From Polynucleobacter difficilis (GTDB lineage: Bacteria > Pseudomonadota > Gammaproteobacteria > Burkholderiales > Burkholderiaceae): a DNA stretch of 64,000 bases. Each line of letters begins with the position of its first letter. Position 1 is the stretch's first letter. The position numbers were made by a program, and so were the translations under genes. Where the stretch lies: positions 744,001 to 808,000 of the forward strand of contig NZ_CP023276.1 in the NCBI RefSeq assembly GCF_003065365.1, written 5' to 3'. Positions 1 through 9,126 of this stretch are shown in pieces. Below the pieces are notes generated by a model. The model searched no databases and was not told the DNA's origin. It saw only the letters and a program-made list of their open reading frames with translations.

Positions 1-491
1 GCATTCGTTTTCCGTTGCAATTATTTGCGGCCGTCCGTAAGGCGTATTCGGGAGTGTTGGGACTGCGTCTTTCGGCTTCAGATTGGATTGATGGCGGCTG
101 GACTATCGAAGAGTCAACGGAATTTACTGCTCGTTTAAAGGCGGCTGGCGCCAACTTTATTCATGTCTCATCGGGCGGGATTTCGCGGCAGCAACAAATT
201 GCCATTGGACCGGACTACCAAGTGCCTTTTGCGAGAGCAATCAAAGCGCATGCAGGTTTGCCAACGATCGCTGTGGGACTCATTACCAGCCCACAGCAAG
301 CAGAAGCCATTTTGGAGCGGGGCGATGCGGATCTGATTGCTTTAGCTAGGGCTTTTTTATATAAACCCCGCTGGGCCTGGGAAGCAGCAGCAGTCCTTAA
401 AGGCGAAGTGCATGCCAGCGAGCAGTATTGGCGGTGTTTACCTGCTGAAGCGCAGGCCGTCTTTGGTGCCGTGCGGATTGGCCAGCGTTAG
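1..491 (+). CDS. NADH:flavin oxidoreductase / old yellow enzyme family, C-terminal part
   Basis: The open frame enters from the left edge (in frame from base 3) and ends at TAG 489-491, so only the last ~163 residues are present. It resembles the C-terminal half of the FMN-dependent TIM-barrel reductases of the YqjM/OYE class: an N-terminal FPLQLFAAVRKA helix, LRLSASDW, then a strand with HVSSGG and the late GDADLIALARAFL segment that packs near the FMN phosphate. Such enzymes use NAD(P)H to reduce activated C=C bonds; the substrate here cannot be told. It is convergent with the amidase downstream and the stop codons overlap by four bases. The catalytic N-terminal half lies outside the window. 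Confidence 0.85.
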   Translation, partial: IRFPLQLFAAVRKAYSGVLGLRLSASDWIDGGWTIEESTEFTARLKAAGANFIHVSSGGISRQQQIAIGPDYQVPFARAIKAHAGLPTIAVGLITSPQQAEAILERGDADLIALARAFLYKPRWAWEAAAVLKGEVHASEQYWRCLPAEAQAVFGAVRIGQR

Positions 492-1798
492 GCTTGGGCG
501 CGCGAAGCAGGATCAGCCAGCGCTTGCACAAATGCTTTTGCCGTACTGAGTAACAAGCGGTCGCGACCGAGTCCAGCAACCAGTTGCACGCCCACTGGCA
601 TGTGATTGGGTCCCGTGCTGACATTGATGTTGATGCAGGGATATCCGAGCACCGACCATGAGCGGCAAAAGATCGGATCGCCGGTGTGGGACTTGGTAGC
701 AGGAGCTTCGCCGATCGCGCTGGGGGTAATGATGACATCTGCGCTATCCGTAAAAAACTGATCCATCGCTTGCCGCGCTTGCGCAACGTAAATTAAATCA
801 GCAGTGTAGGTTTCATACGGTATCGCAGCACCGTCTTTGAGTTGGGCCGCTATCTTGCTGCCGAGTAGCTTGGGGTAATGCACCCGCTCAAACAGCAAAC
901 TGCGGGACATCTCGGAAGTCATGATGCGGCTTTGTGCATCTGCTAAGCCATCAAAGAGAGCGGGCAAGTTTGCTTCGGCAATCCCATGGTGGCTGATGGT
1001 ATTGGCTGCAAAGCGAGCCAAGGCAATTGCGGTCATGGTTTCTTTTTGTGCCAAAGGCCAGTGCACCGTATTCGCAATTGCAATGCGTGGTTTGTGGTGT
1101 AGCGCATCGATTGTGGCCAGGCCGCGATCGCCACTCATCGCTGCAACGCCTAAGGCAACATCGCTGACGGTTCTACCAAAACAGCCCAGGGTGTCCATCG
1201 AAATCGAGAGGCTTTTAACACCCGCAATGCTGACCTTGCCATAGCTAGGCTTATAGCCAACCACACCACAAAAGCTAGCAGGGCGAATGATCGATGCGGC
1301 GGTTTGGGTGCCCGTAGCCAAGGGAACCATAAAGTCAGCCACCGCAGCAGCAGAGCCGCTAGAGGATCCGCCGGGCGTATGTGCTGTGTTGTGGGGATTG
1401 GCAGTGGGGCCACTCTTAAAGGTCGCAAATTCCGTTGTCACGGTTTTGCCCAAAATAATGCCACCCGCTTTGCGCATCAGGGCAATCGAAACGGCGTCTG
1501 TCACCGGTTGGTGCTTGCGGTAGATGGGCGAGCCATACGCTGTGGGTAGGTCGTAGGTGTCAAACAGGTCTTTGACGCCAATGGGTAATCCATGCAACAG
1601 GCCGGTCGATGCACCGCGATCGAGTTGCCGTGCACGCACGATGGCGTTTTCTTTACCAAGACTTACCCACGCTTTAATGGTGCGTTCGCGCTGCCCAATG
1701 CGGTCCAAGCACGCCAAGACTAAATGCTCTGCCTTGATCTTTCCTTGGGCAAGGGCGAGGGCGGCATCGGATGCGCTGAGGCTTTCAAGATCATTCAT
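488..1798 (-). CDS. Amidase signature family hydrolase
   Basis: A 436-residue amidase-signature enzyme. The Ser-cisSer-Lys triad is visible: Lys76 in GVKDLFDT, the cis-Ser in GGSSSGS (~145) and the nucleophile Ser169 in GTQTAAS, followed by RPASFCGVVGYKP. The family hydrolyses C-N amide bonds in the cytoplasm. It is probably not GatA of the Glu-tRNA amidotransferase: gatB and gatC are absent, and the usual TGGSIR around the nucleophile reads TAASII. The substrate is unknown. It is a single gene, convergent with the flavin oxidoreductase on its left and divergent from the SprT-like gene on its right. Confidence 0.85.
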   Translation of the reverse strand: MNDLESLSASDAALALAQGKIKAEHLVLACLDRIGQRERTIKAWVSLGKENAIVRARQLDRGASTGLLHGLPIGVKDLFDTYDLPTAYGSPIYRKHQPVTDAVSIALMRKAGGIILGKTVTTEFATFKSGPTANPHNTAHTPGGSSSGSAAAVADFMVPLATGTQTAASIIRPASFCGVVGYKPSYGKVSIAGVKSLSISMDTLGCFGRTVSDVALGVAAMSGDRGLATIDALHHKPRIAIANTVHWPLAQKETMTAIALARFAANTISHHGIAEANLPALFDGLADAQSRIMTSEMSRSLLFERVHYPKLLGSKIAAQLKDGAAIPYETYTADLIYVAQARQAMDQFFTDSADVIITPSAIGEAPATKSHTGDPIFCRSWSVLGYPCININVSTGPNHMPVGVQLVAGLGRDRLLLSTAKAFVQALADPASRAQA

Positions 1799-1877
1799 AG
1801 GCCTATTCTAGTGGCGCTGGCGTATGATCGCAATTCAGCTCCGTTTACCCCAGTTTTTTTCACCCCCTTTTACTTTT

Positions 1878-2543
1878 ATGGCCATTCCCCACACCATCAA
1901 CCGCGAAGCGTGGTTACAAGAAGCGGTTCGACGCCTTGAGCCGATTTTTTCAAAGGCAGGCTATGCCATTCCGCCGGTACGCGTGTCCTGCGGCTTTCCG
2001 GCCTCGAGCAGTCCGCGCACGACCCTGGGTCAGTGTTGGCCACGCGAGCGCTCGGGCGATGGCGTGAATGAGATTTTTATTTCCCCCAAGTTGGACGAGC
2101 CGGTTCAGTTACTCGATACCTTAGTGCATGAGCTCTGCCATGCGGTAGATGACTGTTTCAGTGGTCATGGCGAGGATTTCAAGGGGATAGCGCAGGCATT
2201 GGGATTGGAGGGCCCTGCACGGATGGCCCACGCCAGTGAAGCGTTGGTTGTGCGTTTGATGATGATTGGTCAGGAGCTGGGCCCATACCCCCATCAGGCG
2301 ATTGCCTTTCCACCTCCAAGGCCAAGCAATGCCAGTCGCAGCAAAGCCAAGTGCGGGCAGTGCGGTTACGAAGTGACCCTACTGAAGCGCTGGGCCAGCT
2401 ATGGTGCGCCAATCTGCCCTAAGGACAATATCCGCATGCAGGAGGCTGTACCCGAAACGATTGAAAACACCCCCAATGCGGACTCAGACTCGATTGCTGG
2501 GGACAAGCCAGGCCGGGATACCATTCGGCGCGCCATTAGTTAG
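1878..2543 (+). CDS. SprT-like zinc metalloprotein
   Basis: 221 residues from ATG 1878. An upstream in-frame start at 1824 would add 18 residues that do not look like the family. The HExxH zinc motif occurs as LVHELCHAVDD, followed by a GHGEDFKGIA helix as in SprT/Spartan-like peptidases. The C-terminal part carries a zinc-ribbon-like CGQCGY and a single further Cys in APICPKD, so the ribbon shows three cysteines rather than a clear four. The bacterial function is poorly known; the eukaryotic relatives degrade DNA-protein crosslinks. No clear Shine-Dalgarno sequence precedes the chosen start. It stands alone between the divergent amidase and the dehydrogenase. Confidence 0.8.
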   Translation: MAIPHTINREAWLQEAVRRLEPIFSKAGYAIPPVRVSCGFPASSSPRTTLGQCWPRERSGDGVNEIFISPKLDEPVQLLDTLVHELCHAVDDCFSGHGEDFKGIAQALGLEGPARMAHASEALVVRLMMIGQELGPYPHQAIAFPPPRPSNASRSKAKCGQCGYEVTLLKRWASYGAPICPKDNIRMQEAVPETIENTPNADSDSIAGDKPGRDTIRRAIS

Positions 2544-2636
2544 TGGTGCGAGTCAATCCTAGAGCAAGGCTTGTAAAATATCGCCATTGATTGTGCTCTT
2601 TAGCACGCCATTTAATTTACCCTCACGAAGCCCATC

Positions 2637-3734
2637 ATGAATGCACAAAAAATAGTAAAAAATCCCAAAATTGCCGTTATCCCAGGAGACGGTATCGGCA
2701 AAGAAGTGATGCCCGAAGGCGTGCGCGCCTTAGAGGCAGTCAGCAGAAAACTTGGCATTCCGATGCAGTTTGATCACTTTGATTTTGCAAGCTGTGATTA
2801 CTACCTCAAGCACGGCAAGATGATGCCGGATGATTGGTTCGATACCTTAATGCAATACGATGCCATTTTCTTTGGCGCCGTTGGTATGCCCGATATTCTT
2901 CCGGACCATGTGTCGCTGTGGGGAAGTTTGATTCAGTTCCGCCGCGGTTTTGATCAGTACGTTAATTTACGGCCCGTGCGCTTACTGCCGGGCGTGCCTT
3001 GCCCACTCGCCAATCGCAAACCTGGCGACATTGATTTCTTCGTAGTTCGCGAAAATACCGAAGGCGAATACTCCAGCGTGGGCGGCAAAATGTTCCCCGA
3101 TACCGATCGGGAGTTTGTGATGCAAGAATCCGTTTTCACGCGCCACGGCGTCGATCGCATTCTGAAGTTTGCGTACGACTTAGCCCAGAGCCGCGATAAA
3201 AAACACCTGACGTCTGCAACCAAGTCCAACGGCATTGCAATCACCATGCCGTATTGGGATGAGCGGGTTGAGGTAATGGCCAAGAAGTATCCAGACATCA
3301 AAAGCGACAAGTACCACATTGATATTTTGACAGCGCAGTTTGTGATGAACCCGGACCGTTTCGATGTGGTGGTGGCTAGCAATTTATTTGGCGATATTCT
3401 GTCGGATTTGGGTCCTGCATGTACTGGCACCATTGCAGTAGCACCATCGGGCAGCATTAATCCCGAAGGATTATTTCCGTCGCTGTTTGAACCTGTGCAT
3501 GGGTCTGCGCCCGATATTTTTGGCAAGATGATTGCCAACCCCATCGGCCAAATTTGGAGTGCCTCCATGATGATGGATCACTTGGGCTATCCTGAGGCCG
3601 GTAAGCGCATCTTTGCTGCGATTGAGGACGTGCTCTCCGCAGGTCCTGGTCATGCACCACTCACACCGGATGTTGGCGGCACTGCGAAGACGGATGACCT
3701 AGGTAAAGCGATTGCGGCGGCAATTGAGCGCTAG
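2637..3734 (+). CDS. Tartrate/D-malate dehydrogenase (isopropylmalate dehydrogenase family)
   Basis: 365 residues of the beta-decarboxylating dehydrogenase family (IMDH/ICDH fold). Visible are IAVIPGDGIGKEV at the N-terminus, the substrate-binding VRENTEGEYSS, the metal-binding Asp region SNLFGDILSDLG, and the NAD-binding EPVHGSAPDIFGK. The spacing and the segment SLWGSLIQFRRGFDQYVNLRP fit tartrate dehydrogenase/decarboxylase and D-malate dehydrogenase (TtuC/DmlA/YeaU) better than LeuB. The likely reaction is NAD-dependent oxidative decarboxylation of D-malate, tartrate or a related 2-hydroxy acid. It is a single-gene unit ending at a strong terminator. Which substrate it prefers cannot be read from sequence. 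Confidence 0.85.
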   Translation: MNAQKIVKNPKIAVIPGDGIGKEVMPEGVRALEAVSRKLGIPMQFDHFDFASCDYYLKHGKMMPDDWFDTLMQYDAIFFGAVGMPDILPDHVSLWGSLIQFRRGFDQYVNLRPVRLLPGVPCPLANRKPGDIDFFVVRENTEGEYSSVGGKMFPDTDREFVMQESVFTRHGVDRILKFAYDLAQSRDKKHLTSATKSNGIAITMPYWDERVEVMAKKYPDIKSDKYHIDILTAQFVMNPDRFDVVVASNLFGDILSDLGPACTGTIAVAPSGSINPEGLFPSLFEPVHGSAPDIFGKMIANPIGQIWSASMMMDHLGYPEAGKRIFAAIEDVLSAGPGHAPLTPDVGGTAKTDDLGKAIAAAIER

Positions 3735-3765
3735 ACGCATACAACAATAGAAGTAATTCGAATGT

Positions 3766-3793
3766 AATAAGGGGGGATTAATCCCCCCTTATT
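3766..3793. terminator. Perfect 28-base palindrome, probable bidirectional terminator
   Basis: AATAAGGGGGGATT is followed directly by its reverse complement, giving a very stable GC-rich hairpin with an AT tip and A/T flanks. It lies between the convergent dehydrogenase (ends 3734) and dnaQ (ends 3866), so it can stop transcription from both sides. Confidence 0.8.
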
Positions 3794-3865
3794 CATTTAG
3801 GTATTCATAAATGCAGGCACTTTTTGCTCTGCTGTATTTAATACACCATGTTTAGTGCGCTGTGA

Positions 3866-4579
3866 TTATTGCGCTGTATTGAGGGTGCGCTCCCACACCG
3901 GATCTTTTTTACTCGCTTTTGCAATCTCGGCCAGGATTTGTTCATGCAGTTTGCAATCATCTTCGCTGGCAGCCATAACCATCAGATTGCTAGGCAGTGG
4001 CTTGGTTTGCCCTGATGCATCGAGGTTGGCTGAATAGTCAATTAAATCAATGGTGAGGTCTTCCTGACCTCGCGTCATTGCAACATAGACCTCTGCTAAG
4101 AGCTGCGCATCCAATAAAGCGCCGTGCAAAGTGCGGTGAGTATTGCTAATGGAAAATCGCTCACATAGAGCATCCAATGAATTGCGTTTTCCGGGGAACA
4201 TCTGGCGTGCATTGACGAGTGTATCGATCACATTGCTGGCATGGGCGCGAAACGGGGTTCGTTTTAGAAGGGCAAATTCATTATCTAAAAATCCCAAATC
4301 AAACGGTGCGTTGTGAATAATTAATTCCGCATCGGCAACAAACTCAATCAAATCCTCTGCGATCTGCGCAAAGACCGGCTTATCCGACAAAAAGGCGCGC
4401 GAGAGGCCGTGAACCGCATAGGCGCCGGCATCGATGTCGCGCTCTGGATTAATGTAATGGTGAAACGTCCGCTCAGTCAGCCTGCGATTAACCAGCTCAA
4501 CGCAGCCAATCTCAATTACGCGATCACCCGTCGCTGGATTCAGACCAGTTGTTTCGGTATCGAGTATGACTTGGCGCAT
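3866..4579 (-). CDS. dnaQ: DNA polymerase III epsilon subunit, proofreading exonuclease
   Basis: 237 residues. The DEDDh 3'-5' exonuclease motifs are complete: Asp7 and Glu9 in ILDTETTG, Asp94 in HNAPFDLGFLDNE, His152 and Asp157 in HGALLDAQLLAEVY. Epsilon removes misincorporated nucleotides within the Pol III core; the C-terminal ~60 residues past the exonuclease domain would contact the alpha subunit. The start ATG shares one base with the stop of the RND transporter upstream (TAATG), so it may be translated from the same message, although a separate promoter inside that long gene is likely for an essential function. Confidence 0.95.
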   Translation of the reverse strand: MRQVILDTETTGLNPATGDRVIEIGCVELVNRRLTERTFHHYINPERDIDAGAYAVHGLSRAFLSDKPVFAQIAEDLIEFVADAELIIHNAPFDLGFLDNEFALLKRTPFRAHASNVIDTLVNARQMFPGKRNSLDALCERFSISNTHRTLHGALLDAQLLAEVYVAMTRGQEDLTIDLIDYSANLDASGQTKPLPSNLMVMAASEDDCKLHEQILAEIAKASKKDPVWERTLNTAQ

Positions 4580-7500
4580 TAGGCTGTTCCTTCTAGATCG
4601 GCGGGGCTAATCTTCAGTGGACCACTACCGGCATATTTATCGAGGTAGAGGTAGATAACTGGGGTAATAAAGAGCGTCACAAATTGCGACACAATCAAGC
4701 CGCCCGCAACGGAGATGCCGAGGGGTTGGCGAAGTTCAGCGCCCGCACCTAAACCCAAAGCGATAGGCAGGGCACCCATGAGTGCCGCAAAGGTGGTCAT
4801 CATGATTGGCCTAAACCGCAAAATACAAGCGGTCCGAATGGCTTCTTCTGGGCTCATGCCTTGATTACGCTGCGCATCGAGGGCAAAGTCAATCATCAAG
4901 ATGGCATTCTTCTTCACAATACCAATCAGCAGCAAAATGCCGATGATGGCGATGATGGAAAGCTCTAAGTTAAACATCCATAAGAAGAGGAGTGCGCCAA
5001 TGGCTGCAGACGGCAGTCCAGCCAAAATGGTCAGCGGGTGGATATAGCTCTCATACAAAACGCCGAGCAAGACGTAGATCACGCCCAGCGCCGCCAAAAT
5101 CAAGATAATCTGCCCCGATTGGTTTTCTTTAAATACCTTCGCGTCACCGCCATAACTCGTAATGATGGAACTTGGCAGCTGCAGCTCTTTCACAAAGCCA
5201 TCGATTGCTTTGGTTGCATCGCCCAAAGGAACATCGGGCGCTAAGTTAAAGGAGATGGTGACTGCCGGAATCTGGCCTTGGTGATTAACTGAGGTCGGGC
5301 CGACCTCGCGTTTAAAGGTCGCCAATCCCGAGAGTGGGATAAGGCGATCGGTAGCGCGACCTCGAACAAAGACCTTGCTTAAATCGGTTTCAAATTGGCG
5401 CTGATCATCCGCCGCTTGCAAAATAACCGAGTAAGTATTGACGTTGGTGTAGATCGATGACACTTGGCGTTCGCCAAAGGAGTTGTACAGTGCTTGGCGA
5501 ATATCCGCTACCGTAACACCCGCAGTGGCTGCTTTTTCTCGATCAATATCAATCTTGACATTGAGGCCACGTAATTGCGAATCGGTATTAACGTCCCGAA
5601 AGATCGGATCAGCACGCATCTTCTCTAAGATCTTAGTGGACCATTCATTAATGCCATCAAAGCCAACACTCTGCAGGGTAAATTGATAGCGGCTTTTGCT
5701 CGAGCGCCCACCCAGCTGCAGGTTTTGAATCGGGCGCATAAAAACAGAGATACCAGGCAGATCTCTAAAGTCTTTGCGCAGGGACTCTAGGACCATTTTC
5801 ATATTTTCGCGCTCACTTTTGGGTTTGAGCACAATAAAAATCCGGCCAGTATTCGAACCTGCGCTAAGTCCGCCGCCCAGGATGGAAACCGAATTGGCCA
5901 CATTGGGATTATTCATGACGATTTGCGCAGCCTTGTCTTGCATTTCCAGCATCGATGGAAAAGCCATATCTTCGGAAGCTTCCAACGTTGCAATGATCTG
6001 CCCGATATCTTCCTCTGGAAAAAATCCTTTTGGACTGTAAATAAACATCACGATCGTCAGAATGATCGTAGCAATCGAGCCTACTAAGACGGGCTTGCGG
6101 TAAATCAAAGCCTTGTCAAGGTAGTGAACATAGCGCTCGGTAGTCCAAGAAAAGAGCTGATCAAAGCGGCGATTGATCGCAAATTCTTTAGCGACATGGG
6201 CAGGCTTTGGCAAAAAACGGCTACACAGCATGGGAACCAGCGTAAGGGAGACTACTGCCGATACCAAGACCGCCAAGGACACTACCACTGCAAACTCTCT
6301 AAACAGCAATCCGGTCGGGCCTTGCATAAAAAAGAGGGGTATAAAAACCGCTACCAAGGACAATGAGATCGACACAATCGTAAAACCCACTTCCTTACTG
6401 CCTTTCAAGGCCGCTTTTAATGGCGACATTCCTTGTTCGGTATAGCGCACAATATTTTCAAGCACCACAATCGAATCATCGACCACGAGACCAACTGCCA
6501 GCGTGATACCTAGCAAGGAGATGTTATCCAGGCTGTAGCCCATGAAATAGAGCAGCGAGAAGGCGCCAATCAGGGATATCGGCAAACTCAGCGAAGGAAT
6601 GATCGTGGCTGAGGCATGCTTTAAAAACAGGAAGATAACCAGCACCACCAAGGCAATGGTAAGCAGCAGAGTGATATTGACATCGTGAATCGCTTCACGA
6701 ATGGAGATGGAGCGATCGTTGACCGGAATTAACTTGATGGAGGCGGGTAACTGTTTTTCAAACTCGGGCAGCAAGGCCCGAATGGAATCGACTACCTTCA
6801 CCGTATTGGCATTAGGTTGCCGTAATACGGCAATCGCAATGGAGCGCTCACCATTGGTGGTGGAGAGCCAGCGGACGTTTTCATAGCTCTCGACCACATC
6901 AGCCACGTTGCCGAGGTAAATGGGTAGACCATTGCGCTGCGCAATGATTAAGTCGCTAAAGTCCTTGGCGGTGACCAGTTGCTCATTGGCATAAATTGTC
7001 ATGGCTTGACGGGGGCCATCCAAAATCCCAACGGGGGTATTGCTGTTTGCCTTGTTTAGGGCTAGTGCAATGTCTTCCATTGTCAAGTTGTTAATGGCGA
7101 GGGCGTCTGGTCTTGCTTTAACGCGAATCGCATAGCGCTTTGCGCCATAAATCTGAATCTGTGCCACGCCATCAATCGTCGATAGAGTGGGTGAAATTAA
7201 ATTCTCCGCGTAATTATTTAAATCGGAAAGATCGAGCGAGGGTGAGGTCATGCCGATAATCAAGACCGGCGCGTCGGCGGGATTGACCTTCCGATACGAT
7301 GGCTGAATGGTCATCTCAATCGGCAGACGTCGCTGCGCTCGCAGCAATGCGGCCTGCACATCGACTGCAGCCTTATCAATATCCCGATCGTTATTAAATT
7401 CCAGAGATATGCTGGTGCTGCCGAGGGAATTTACCGAGCTAATGAGCTTGATGCCATCGATGGTAGAAAATTCTTTTTCAAGTGGTAGTGCAACCGCTGA

Positions 7501-7680
7501 TGCCATGGTTTCTGGCGAAGCACCAGGCAAACTCGCGCTGACTGAAATGACCGGCGTATTAAAACTGGGTAGGGCAGCAACCGGAATTTTGGTGTAGGCG
7601 ACGATCCCAGCAATTACTGTCGCCAGCGACAGTAAGGTGGTCATAATGGGCCGCCGAATACACAGCTCAGACAGTGTCAT
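4579..7680 (-). CDS. RND multidrug efflux permease (HAE1 type)
   Basis: 1033 residues, the normal length for AcrB/MdtB-type inner-membrane pumps. It shows the N-terminal TM helix (LCIRRPIMTTLLSLATVIAG), two large periplasmic loops, a TM4 with adjacent acidic residues (VGLVVDDSIVVLENIV) needed for proton relay, and the C-terminal TM bundle ending in TLFITPVIYLYLD. It would expel drugs, detergents or bile-like compounds using the proton gradient, in complex with the adaptor encoded just upstream (ATGA overlap) and an outer-membrane TolC-like channel that is not in this window. Only one RND subunit is present, unlike the MdtB/MdtC pair. Its substrate is unknown. Confidence 0.93.
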   Translation of the reverse strand: MTLSELCIRRPIMTTLLSLATVIAGIVAYTKIPVAALPSFNTPVISVSASLPGASPETMASAVALPLEKEFSTIDGIKLISSVNSLGSTSISLEFNNDRDIDKAAVDVQAALLRAQRRLPIEMTIQPSYRKVNPADAPVLIIGMTSPSLDLSDLNNYAENLISPTLSTIDGVAQIQIYGAKRYAIRVKARPDALAINNLTMEDIALALNKANSNTPVGILDGPRQAMTIYANEQLVTAKDFSDLIIAQRNGLPIYLGNVADVVESYENVRWLSTTNGERSIAIAVLRQPNANTVKVVDSIRALLPEFEKQLPASIKLIPVNDRSISIREAIHDVNITLLLTIALVVLVIFLFLKHASATIIPSLSLPISLIGAFSLLYFMGYSLDNISLLGITLAVGLVVDDSIVVLENIVRYTEQGMSPLKAALKGSKEVGFTIVSISLSLVAVFIPLFFMQGPTGLLFREFAVVVSLAVLVSAVVSLTLVPMLCSRFLPKPAHVAKEFAINRRFDQLFSWTTERYVHYLDKALIYRKPVLVGSIATIILTIVMFIYSPKGFFPEEDIGQIIATLEASEDMAFPSMLEMQDKAAQIVMNNPNVANSVSILGGGLSAGSNTGRIFIVLKPKSERENMKMVLESLRKDFRDLPGISVFMRPIQNLQLGGRSSKSRYQFTLQSVGFDGINEWSTKILEKMRADPIFRDVNTDSQLRGLNVKIDIDREKAATAGVTVADIRQALYNSFGERQVSSIYTNVNTYSVILQAADDQRQFETDLSKVFVRGRATDRLIPLSGLATFKREVGPTSVNHQGQIPAVTISFNLAPDVPLGDATKAIDGFVKELQLPSSIITSYGGDAKVFKENQSGQIILILAALGVIYVLLGVLYESYIHPLTILAGLPSAAIGALLFLWMFNLELSIIAIIGILLLIGIVKKNAILMIDFALDAQRNQGMSPEEAIRTACILRFRPIMMTTFAALMGALPIALGLGAGAELRQPLGISVAGGLIVSQFVTLFITPVIYLYLDKYAGSGPLKISPADLEGTA

Positions 7681-8990
7681 TTTTTCTCGGGAGCCGCTGG
7701 GGCGGTGGGCGCTGGCTTAGCCAGTGCTTTTGGTGTGTTCGCCGGCTTTGCTTCGCGTACTTTACTGCCAGGTCGGAGATTTTGTTTGCCTTCAACCACC
7801 ACGCGCGAGCCGGCATCAATGCCATCAATCACCGCATTGCCTTGGTACTCGTACAGCACTTTGACAGGCTTCATTACCACCTTATCGTCATCCTTTTCAA
7901 CCAGGTAGACGAAGCGACCCTTGGGATTGATGACGACTGCCTGCGAAGGAATGAGCATGACATTGCTTAAGGTGCTGGCTTCTAATTTAATCCGGGCAAA
8001 TTGCCCAGGAATCAATGCACCATTTTTATTCTCTAAGCGGGCTTTCAGCCGTACCGCGCCAATCACGGGATCAACTTGATTATCAATCACATAGACCAAG
8101 CCAGGATACTGTGCGGTCTCGATATTGCCGATGCTCACGCTGACTGGAAGGGGCGCGTCGTTCTTGCGTGACTTTAGCAACAATGGAATATCGCGCTCAG
8201 GAACGGTGAACTGGACATTAATGGGATCGAGCTGGGTAATGGTGACCATCGCGCCACTAGTTGAGGTCGCAGTCGAGCTGGTTGAGGACACGACGATGTT
8301 ACTGGCCTGCACTAAAGAGCCGGGAAAGACATTAATGATGCCGGCGCGTCCGTCAATCGGGGAGCGTAGGTAGTTATACGACAGCTGTACTTCGGCAGCG
8401 CGAGCTGCAGCTCGGGTTGATGCGGCATTAGCCTCTGCCGTATCCAGCCCCGCCTTGGATATGAAATTTTTAGCTACCAATTCTTTAGCGCGCGCCAGTT
8501 GACGCTGCGCATCATTGGCAAGTGCCTGGGCACGATCAAAATTGGCTTTGTCGGTTCGGTCGTCAAGGGTGAAAAGCAAATCCCCCTTTTTTACGATTTG
8601 ACCTTCGGTGATGTTGACCTTGGTAACGATGCTGGTAATTTGGGGGCGCACGTCAACAATACTGGCAGCGACAATCGTACCCGTTGCCTCGATTACGAAT
8701 GGAACATCTTTGCGTTCCACGATCACGCTACTGACGGTTTGTGGACCCCCTTTTTTACTGGCAGGAGGGTTAAAGTGATCATAGGCTTTATCGGCCGCAA
8801 ATAGGATAACCGCAAGCGCAAGGAGCCACCATTTGCGGCGCAAGATGAAGGCCCAGATGCTGGCAAAGTCGATTTTTGACCACAGCTGCGCGATTTTCGA
8901 GAGTAGGCCGGCGCTGACCTTTTGAATAGCCTGCACTAGCGACGTAGCAACTTTGCTTAACCAGGGTGTTTTTGGAGCGTTTTCAGCCAA
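7677..8990 (-). CDS. RND efflux periplasmic adaptor (membrane fusion protein)
   Basis: 437 residues, HlyD/AcrA-like. A single TM helix (about residues 53-72, KWWLLALAVILFAADKAY) is preceded by an unusually long ~50-residue amphipathic N-terminal stretch. Then come the beta-barrel and lipoyl segments (VDVRPQITSIVTKVNITEGQ), a coiled-coil hairpin rich in Ala/Gln/Lys/Arg (about 140-190), and the returning lipoyl half (YNYLRSPIDGRAGI). The tail is Ala/Pro/Lys-rich. It links the pump encoded by the next gene to the outer-membrane channel. No lipobox is seen, so it is anchored by the TM helix. It is the first gene of the pump operon. Confidence 0.92.
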   Translation of the reverse strand: MAENAPKTPWLSKVATSLVQAIQKVSAGLLSKIAQLWSKIDFASIWAFILRRKWWLLALAVILFAADKAYDHFNPPASKKGGPQTVSSVIVERKDVPFVIEATGTIVAASIVDVRPQITSIVTKVNITEGQIVKKGDLLFTLDDRTDKANFDRAQALANDAQRQLARAKELVAKNFISKAGLDTAEANAASTRAAARAAEVQLSYNYLRSPIDGRAGIINVFPGSLVQASNIVVSSTSSTATSTSGAMVTITQLDPINVQFTVPERDIPLLLKSRKNDAPLPVSVSIGNIETAQYPGLVYVIDNQVDPVIGAVRLKARLENKNGALIPGQFARIKLEASTLSNVMLIPSQAVVINPKGRFVYLVEKDDDKVVMKPVKVLYEYQGNAVIDGIDAGSRVVVEGKQNLRPGSKVREAKPANTPKALAKPAPTAPAAPEKK

Positions 8991-9063
8991 TTGATCTCAG
9001 TTTTTCGTAGGTATCTAGTAATAAGGCTATAGGTGCTTTTGGATGCCCCATTCTCTCATAAGC

Positions 9064-9097
9064 TTTTAGGCTTGGTGCAAAGCAGGCGAGCCTAAAA
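9064..9097. other. Inverted repeat between rnhA and the efflux operon
   Basis: TTTTAGGCT (9064-9072) and AGCCTAAAA (9089-9097) can form a 9-bp stem with a 16-base loop in the 136-base gap between rnhA and the adaptor gene. There is no clear U-run on the minus-strand side, so it is a weak terminator candidate. It could instead be an operator for the pump operon. Confidence 0.35.
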
Positions 9098-9126
9098 AAC
9101 AGGTTACAACTACCGACTAAAGCGCT

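Noticed and set aside
488..1798. Amidase as GatA of the Glu-tRNA amidotransferase
   Set aside because: No gatB or gatC nearby and the nucleophile region differs from GatA; a general amidase is the safer call.
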